A stretch of 64,000 bases of DNA from Halorubellus sp. JP-L1 (lineage in GTDB: Archaea > Halobacteriota > Halobacteria > Halobacteriales > Natrialbaceae): assembly GCF_011440375.1 (NCBI RefSeq), contig NZ_JAAOIR010000002.1, positions 969,769-1,033,768 of the forward strand, in the 5' to 3' direction. This document shows, piece after piece, positions 60,350 to 64,000 of this stretch. Position numbers and translations under genes: made by a program. Below the pieces are notes generated by a model. It worked only from the letters and a program-made list of their open reading frames with translations. It ran no database searches and was not told where the DNA came from. Within the stretch, counting starts at the first letter, position 1. Every line of letters starts with the position of its first letter.

Positions 60350-60880
60350 ATGCCAGGTCCCGTATTCATCGACGGCGACGTCGTCGCACTCCGGACGCTC
60401 GAAGACGAGGACCGCGACGCACTACAGGAAACCGCGAACCATCCCGGCGTTCGCGTTCGCGCCGGCGGTCCCCCGGAGCCGTTCGACGAAGGCGATACCG
60501 ACGACTACCTCGAGTGGCTCCGCGACGACGACCGCGTCGCGCTCGCGATCACGGTCGACGGCGCGTACGTCGGAATGGTCTCGCTGAAGCGAGTCGAACG
60601 CCCGAACGACTACGCCGCCGCCGGCGTCCACGTCCACCCCGACTACCAACGTCAGGGGTACGCGCGCGAAGCGGTGACGCTCCTCGTCGACTGGGCGTTC
60701 GACCAGTACGGGCTCCACAAGGTCGGCGCGAACGCCTACGACTTCAACGACGCCTCGCGGGCACTCCTCGAGGACCTCGGATTCCGACACGAGGGGCGAC
60801 TTCGAGAGGAACGGTACGCGAACGGCGAGTACCACGACGTCCACCACTACGGCGTCCTCGAACGCGAGTGGGTCGACTGA
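60350..60880 (+). CDS. GNAT family N-acetyltransferase
   Basis: A 176-residue RimJ/RimL-like acetyltransferase. The acetyl-CoA pyrophosphate loop region is AGVHVHPDYQRQGYAREAVTLLVDWAF (about residues 90-116), with the Q-x-x-G-x-A motif. The C-terminal NDASRALLEDLGFRHEGRLREE is the usual substrate-side helix and strand. It transfers acetyl to an amino group; the target is unknown. ATG 60350; AACTTATTCAC (60316-60326) about 29 bases upstream. Confidence 0.9.
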   Translation: MPGPVFIDGDVVALRTLEDEDRDALQETANHPGVRVRAGGPPEPFDEGDTDDYLEWLRDDDRVALAITVDGAYVGMVSLKRVERPNDYAAAGVHVHPDYQRQGYAREAVTLLVDWAFDQYGLHKVGANAYDFNDASRALLEDLGFRHEGRLREERYANGEYHDVHHYGVLEREWVD

Positions 60881-61015
60881 GGCGGGATGCCTTCGATAAA
60901 ATGAGGAGACGGCGACCGCGCGATCGCTGCCGTGGTCACGTTCCGCCAGTGAACTCGTGGTAGCAACCGCAGCCTCGACGAACCGACCGACGAGGCCGGC
61001 GCCGTTCCGCGGCCG

Positions 61016-62242
61016 TCAGTTGTCGCTGGAGTCGAGACCGAGTGCGCTCGCGACGTCCAACAGGCCGGAGCCGGACTCGTTGCTCGCCAGCCCGATGTCC
61101 TCCGCCGAGGACTTCAACGTACTCCGGACGTTCGACGCGGACGCCCCGCCAGCCATCAGCTGGCCGGCGGCGCCCGCCACGTGCGGGCACGCCATCGACG
61201 TCCCCGAGAACGTGTCGTAGCCACCGGGAATCGTCGACCGAACGTCGGACCCGGGAGCCGCGATCTCGACCTCCGACCCCGTCGAGGAGAACGACGACAG
61301 CGAATCGTCGCTCGCCGTCGACGACACCGCGACGACCTCCGAATACGCCGCCGGGTAGCCCACGCAGTCGCTACACGGCCCGGAGTTCCCCGCCGCCGCG
61401 ACCAGGAACACGCCCCTGTCGGCCGCGTACTGGACAGCGTCCTGTAGCGCCGAGGACCCCGACGACGCGCCGAGGCTCATGGACGCGACGTCCCAGCCCT
61501 GGTCGGCGACGTACTCGACGCCCGCCGCGATGTCGCTGAACGACCCCGAACCCTGGCTGTCCAGGACCTTCACCGCGTGCAGCGTCGCCTCCGTGGACAC
61601 GCCCACGACGCCCTCCGAATTGTCGTCCGCGCCCGCGATGCCCGCGCAGTGCGTCCCGTGGTCGTTGTCGTCGTCCCACGACTCGTTGCAGCCGTTACAG
61701 GTGGCGTAGGCCTTCCCCGCGCCGAGGTTCGCCTGCAGGTCGGGGTGATCCGAGTCGATACCCGTGTCGAGGATCGCGACGTCGGCGCCCGCCCCCGTCT
61801 CGCCGTTCGCGTGCGCGACCTCCGCGTCGACGCGATCGACGCCCCACTCCAGCGACTGGCTCGTGTCGCCACCGTCGTCCTCGTTGTCGCAGTCCGGCCA
61901 GGGGTCGCACGACCCGGGCGGCCCACCCGTCGAATCGATCGGGTCGATGGCGTGCATTTGGCCGTTCACCTCGACGTACCGGATGTTGGGGTTCTTCGAG
62001 AGCCCCTCGATCGCGCTCTTCGGGACTTCGGCCGTTATGGCGTCGAACCCGAACCGTCGACTCACCGAGTCAGCGGCCTTCTCCGCTGCCGCCTGTCCAC
62101 GGACGCCAGTGTAGCCGACGTTCACCTCGACCTTCTCCGCCGGACTGCCGCTCGCCAGCCCCGCCGCGCTCGCGCCGACGACCGCGGAACCCGCCACTTT
62201 CAGTGCCTGTCTCCGACTCACTCGCCTGTCGTTGTCTACCAT
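61016..62242 (-). CDS. Tat-exported subtilisin-like serine protease (halolysin type)
   Basis: A 408-residue S8 peptidase. Twin-arginine signal SRRQALKVAGSAVVGASAAG (residues 9-28); an I9-like propeptide of about 90 residues; then the catalytic domain with Asp in AILDTGIDSDHPDL, His in DHGTHCAGIAG, oxyanion Asn in AAAGNSGPC and Ser in FSGTSMACPHVAGA. Four cysteines in the catalytic part (CNGCNE, GPCSDC) could form disulfides. It lacks the C-terminal extension of larger halolysins. Extracellular protein degradation is the likely role. GTTTTAATTACC (minus, about 62262-62273) about 26 bases upstream. Confidence 0.95.
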   Translation of the reverse strand: MVDNDRRVSRRQALKVAGSAVVGASAAGLASGSPAEKVEVNVGYTGVRGQAAAEKAADSVSRRFGFDAITAEVPKSAIEGLSKNPNIRYVEVNGQMHAIDPIDSTGGPPGSCDPWPDCDNEDDGGDTSQSLEWGVDRVDAEVAHANGETGAGADVAILDTGIDSDHPDLQANLGAGKAYATCNGCNESWDDDNDHGTHCAGIAGADDNSEGVVGVSTEATLHAVKVLDSQGSGSFSDIAAGVEYVADQGWDVASMSLGASSGSSALQDAVQYAADRGVFLVAAAGNSGPCSDCVGYPAAYSEVVAVSSTASDDSLSSFSSTGSEVEIAAPGSDVRSTIPGGYDTFSGTSMACPHVAGAAGQLMAGGASASNVRSTLKSSAEDIGLASNESGSGLLDVASALGLDSSDN

Positions 62243-62749
62243 GCAACCAATGGTGATAGGTAATGGTAATTAAAACTTCCGCAATTATTGCGCAGACACG
62301 GTTAACTCGTGAAAATACATCTCCACGCGGTGTGGAAAGCTGAACTCGGCGATCCATTCGTCCGTCTCTGGAGCACTGACGAACGACGAAACGAACCGTA
62401 ACGACGGCTCACCCATCCCGTCGCAGTCAGCTACAAGACCCGGAGACCACACCGCACCACCCCAGAACGTCACCCCCTGCCCCCACGCACGCTCCTGAGA
62501 TCACATTTCGGCAACCACCGAACCCCGAGCCCCAATTGGAGGGCCGAGACCGCGTTCCCAAGCGTCGAAGAATTCGAAACCCTACAACCCCACGGCACAT
62601 CTCAGACTGCGGGCCACTCGACCCACACCACGATGCCACCGAACGACAACGACCCAGCCCGGTCCAGCAACGTTCCACACGCCTACGCATCGACCACTCC
62701 GTGCCAGCAGAACGGTACCGCTAAACCCACCCCGACCCAACCACACCAC
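62243..62749. other. Gene-free 507-base stretch with divergent promoters
   Basis: This stretch contains the protease promoter (AT-rich 62255-62280) and, at 62718-62727, CGCTAAACCC, a TATA-like box 28 bases before GTG 62750. Several minus-strand frames (62285-62690) have a Trp/Cys/Gly-rich composition foreign to haloarchaeal proteins and are not called. From about 62400 the plus strand reads A/C-rich (ACCACACCG-type), somewhat different in base skew from the rest. Confidence 0.45.
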
Positions 62750-63517
62750 GTGCAAATCGTCGGCTACGACACCGCCCGCCCAGACGCCGACCCACCACGC
62801 GAACCCACCCTCCACGTCGCCACCGACCACGAGATAACGCGCCGCTCGCTCGAGACCGGCACCACCCTCGAGTACACCCTCGACGACAGACACTGCGCCG
62901 GACACGTCGAGGACGCCGGCCACCACCCCTGCTCCAGCGACGACGCCCCCTACTGCCACCAGCACACCTCCACGTGGGCCTGCGCGCGCTGCACAGGCAA
63001 CTGCAACCTCCCCCTCGACGCCTGCACCGACGAACACGCCATCTACCTCGCCGCCTTCGCCCCGGACACGTTCAAAGTCGGCGTCACACGCAGCTGGCGA
63101 CTCCACACCCGCCTATACGAACAGGGCGCAGACCGAGCAGCACACATCAACACCGTCCCAGACGGCCGCATCGCGCGACAACTCGAAGCCGAGATCGCCG
63201 ACACGCTCACCGACCGCGTCCGCACCCCCACGAAACGACGGACCCTCGCCAGCACCGTCGACGAAGACGCCTGGAACGACCTCCTCGACGACCACTCCGT
63301 CCTCCAGGAGTACGCGTTCGACTACGGACTCCACTTCGACACACAGCCCGTCGCCGAAACCATCGCCACCGGCACCGTCCACGGCGTCAAAGGCCGCCTC
63401 CTCGTCCTCGAACACAACGACACCACGTACGCCGTCGACCTCCGCGACCTCGTCGGCCACGACGTCACACCCGAACCGGCCACGCGCGATCTACAATCCA
63501 GCCTCGACAGTTTCTAG
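62750..63517 (+). CDS. DUF2797 family protein
   Basis: A 255-residue protein with a GIY-YIG-like core: YLAAFAPDTFKVGVTRSWRLHTRLYEQGADRAAHINTV (about residues 102-140). It is preceded by a cysteine/histidine cluster (HCAGHVEDAGHHPC, PYCHQHTSTWACARCTGNC; about 48-90) that probably binds zinc. A C-terminal beta domain (GTVHGVKGRLLVLEHNDTTYAVDLRDLVGHD) follows. DUF2797 proteins are otherwise uncharacterised. I placed the start at GTG 62750 because conserved sequence starts QIVGYDTARP and a TATA box fits; ATG 62633 in the same frame is the alternative. It is the last gene before the rRNA operon. Confidence 0.82.
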   Translation: MQIVGYDTARPDADPPREPTLHVATDHEITRRSLETGTTLEYTLDDRHCAGHVEDAGHHPCSSDDAPYCHQHTSTWACARCTGNCNLPLDACTDEHAIYLAAFAPDTFKVGVTRSWRLHTRLYEQGADRAAHINTVPDGRIARQLEAEIADTLTDRVRTPTKRRTLASTVDEDAWNDLLDDHSVLQEYAFDYGLHFDTQPVAETIATGTVHGVKGRLLVLEHNDTTYAVDLRDLVGHDVTPEPATRDLQSSLDSF

Positions 63518-63568
63518 CTATATAGTCAGCACCGAACTACGTCTTCTTCGGATTTTAGCCAGGACTAA

Positions 63569-63668
63569 CAGCCATCTATGTACCCGAAGCGACGGCCTTA
63601 CGTACTTCCGAGAGTGCCAACAGATAGCAACCCCACGACCGATTCAACGGGGTTAAGTATGCACCAGC
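63569..63668 (+). promoter_or_regulatory. Multiple rRNA promoters
   Basis: Three promoter-like elements lie in series. CATCTATGTACCCG (63573-63586) and GACGGCCTTACGTACTTCCG (63591-63610) resemble each other and the known haloarchaeal rRNA promoter form (CGACGGTGTTTTATGTACCCC-like). CAACGGGGTTAAGTATGCACC (63646-63666) is the third and closest to the gene. Serial promoters are typical of haloarchaeal rRNA operons. Confidence 0.6.
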
Positions 63669-63688
63669 CTCTTCAAAATAATGTGAAC

Positions 63689-63882
63689 GGCGCCCCGGGA
63701 CGCCCCGGGCGCCAACGGATGAGGATTCCGCCCCTGCGGTCCGCCGTCAAGACGGAATCTGATGTTAGCCTCGACGGTTCGGCGACATCCGATCGGATGC
63801 GTCGAACCAGATCCATTTGCAATGAGATAAGGAACACACCCATTCGGGTGTGTCCCGCCACCCCCCGAGCCTCGAGCTCGGG
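63689..63882 (+). other. 16S rRNA leader with four or five hairpins
   Basis: Between the promoters and 16S are stem-loops. 63689-63713: GGCGCC-CGGG/CCCG-GGCGCC with a one-base bulge. 63724-63759: GATTCCG/CGGAATC. 63776-63808: GGTTCG...CATCCGATCGGATG...CGAACC with a bulged A. 63834-63853: ACACACCC-ATTC-GGGTGTGT. 63864-63882: CCCGAGC-CTCGA-GCTCGGG. The last lies four bases before the mature 5' end. In archaea, leader sequences pair with the 16S trailer to form the bulge-helix-bulge processing stem; the partner is outside the window. Confidence 0.65.
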
Positions 63883-63885
63883 ACC

Positions 63886-64000
63886 ATTCCGGTTGATCCT
63901 GCCGGAGGCCATTGCTATCGGAGTTCGATTTAGCCATGCTAGTCGCACGGGTTTAGACCCGTGGCAGATAGCTCAGTGACACGTGGCCAAACTACCCTAT
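63886..64000 (+). rRNA. 16S ribosomal RNA, 5' end
   Basis: ATTCCGGTTGATCCTGCCGG at 63886 is the universal archaeal 16S 5' end. It continues through CATTGCTATCGGAGTTCGAT, CATGCTAGTCGCACGGG and CAGATAGCTCAGTGACACG to the window edge. About 115 of some 1470 bases are present. The rest of the operon (tRNA-Ala, 23S, 5S in other haloarchaea) lies beyond. The sequence is diagnostic of Halobacteria but too short to name a genus by eye. Confidence 0.97.

Noticed and set aside
62285..62690. Minus-strand frames rich in Trp, Cys and Gly
   Set aside because: Not acidic, no recognisable motif, and they read through the promoter region of the DUF2797 gene.

Overview
The window is chromosomal DNA of a halophilic archaeon (class Halobacteria). 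It is very GC-rich, and its predicted proteins are strongly acidic. Many genes start directly 25-33 bases after an AT-rich TATA-like box and have no ribosome binding site, the leaderless layout usual in haloarchaea. The last 115 bases match the conserved 5' end of archaeal 16S rRNA. Typical haloarchaeal families are present (archaeal TFE alpha, NAC, Trm56, halolysin-type protease, DUF5789, DUF2110, DUF2270, DUF5803). I cannot name the genus. I see no insertion sequence, integrase, CRISPR array or tRNA gene.

Layout, bases 1-16000: the 3' part of purB; an ABC-2 exporter pair; an Lrp/AsnC-type regulator with a TrkA-C domain; an amino acid permease fused to universal stress domains, with a separate stress-protein gene; a HerA-like ATPase; and a minus-strand lysine operon, dapA-dapB-dapD-lysA-(28-codon mini-ORF)-dapF-dapE. 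Nearly every junction in this operon overlaps by 1 or 4 bases. A NYN-domain nuclease-like gene follows.

Bases 16000-28650: a PUA-domain protein; a probable TumE/HVO_A0114-type toxin-antitoxin pair whose promoter carries a 10-bp perfect palindrome; nac-trmI; two paralogous exported multi-membrane proteins flanking a NUDIX gene; 3-hydroxyacyl-CoA dehydrogenase; a Tat-exported cysteine protein with a small membrane protein; two helix-hairpin-helix-like paralogues; and a gluconeogenic pair (class I aldolase and fructose bisphosphatase).

Bases 28650-45730: acyl-CoA carboxylase carboxyltransferase with an extra N-terminal domain; a DUF4382 lipoprotein; DoxX- and MaoC-type proteins; a proton antiporter with TrkA domains next to a pentapeptide-repeat ion channel and a DUF2270 protein; two glutamate dehydrogenases flanking a CitE-type lyase; acyl-CoA dehydrogenase; a RIO-like kinase; and aldehyde dehydrogenase. 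This is a stretch of acyl-CoA, amino acid and ion metabolism.

Bases 45730-64000: a MgtC/DUF4010 membrane protein; nitrilase-family hydrolase and SRPBCC gene; an LEA14-type exported protein; a gene with an apparent frameshift at its start; a PhoU-like regulator; an ATP-NAD kinase-like gene; a CinA-type protein; the operon TFE alpha-DUF2110-DUF5803, preceded by a 70-bp hairpin tandem repeat; trm56; a short-chain dehydrogenase and a sugar epimerase; a BsuPI-type inhibitor; GNAT; a Tat-exported subtilase; DUF2797; and the leader and start of the rRNA operon.

The most unusual features are short direct duplications placed at gene ends (purB, lysA/dapF, NUDIX, carboxyltransferase, DoxX), the 70-bp hairpin array upstream of tfe, the bridging mini-ORF in the lysine operon, the toxin-antitoxin operator, and the paralogous exported proteins around the NUDIX gene. 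Functions come from motif recognition by eye; no database search was run.
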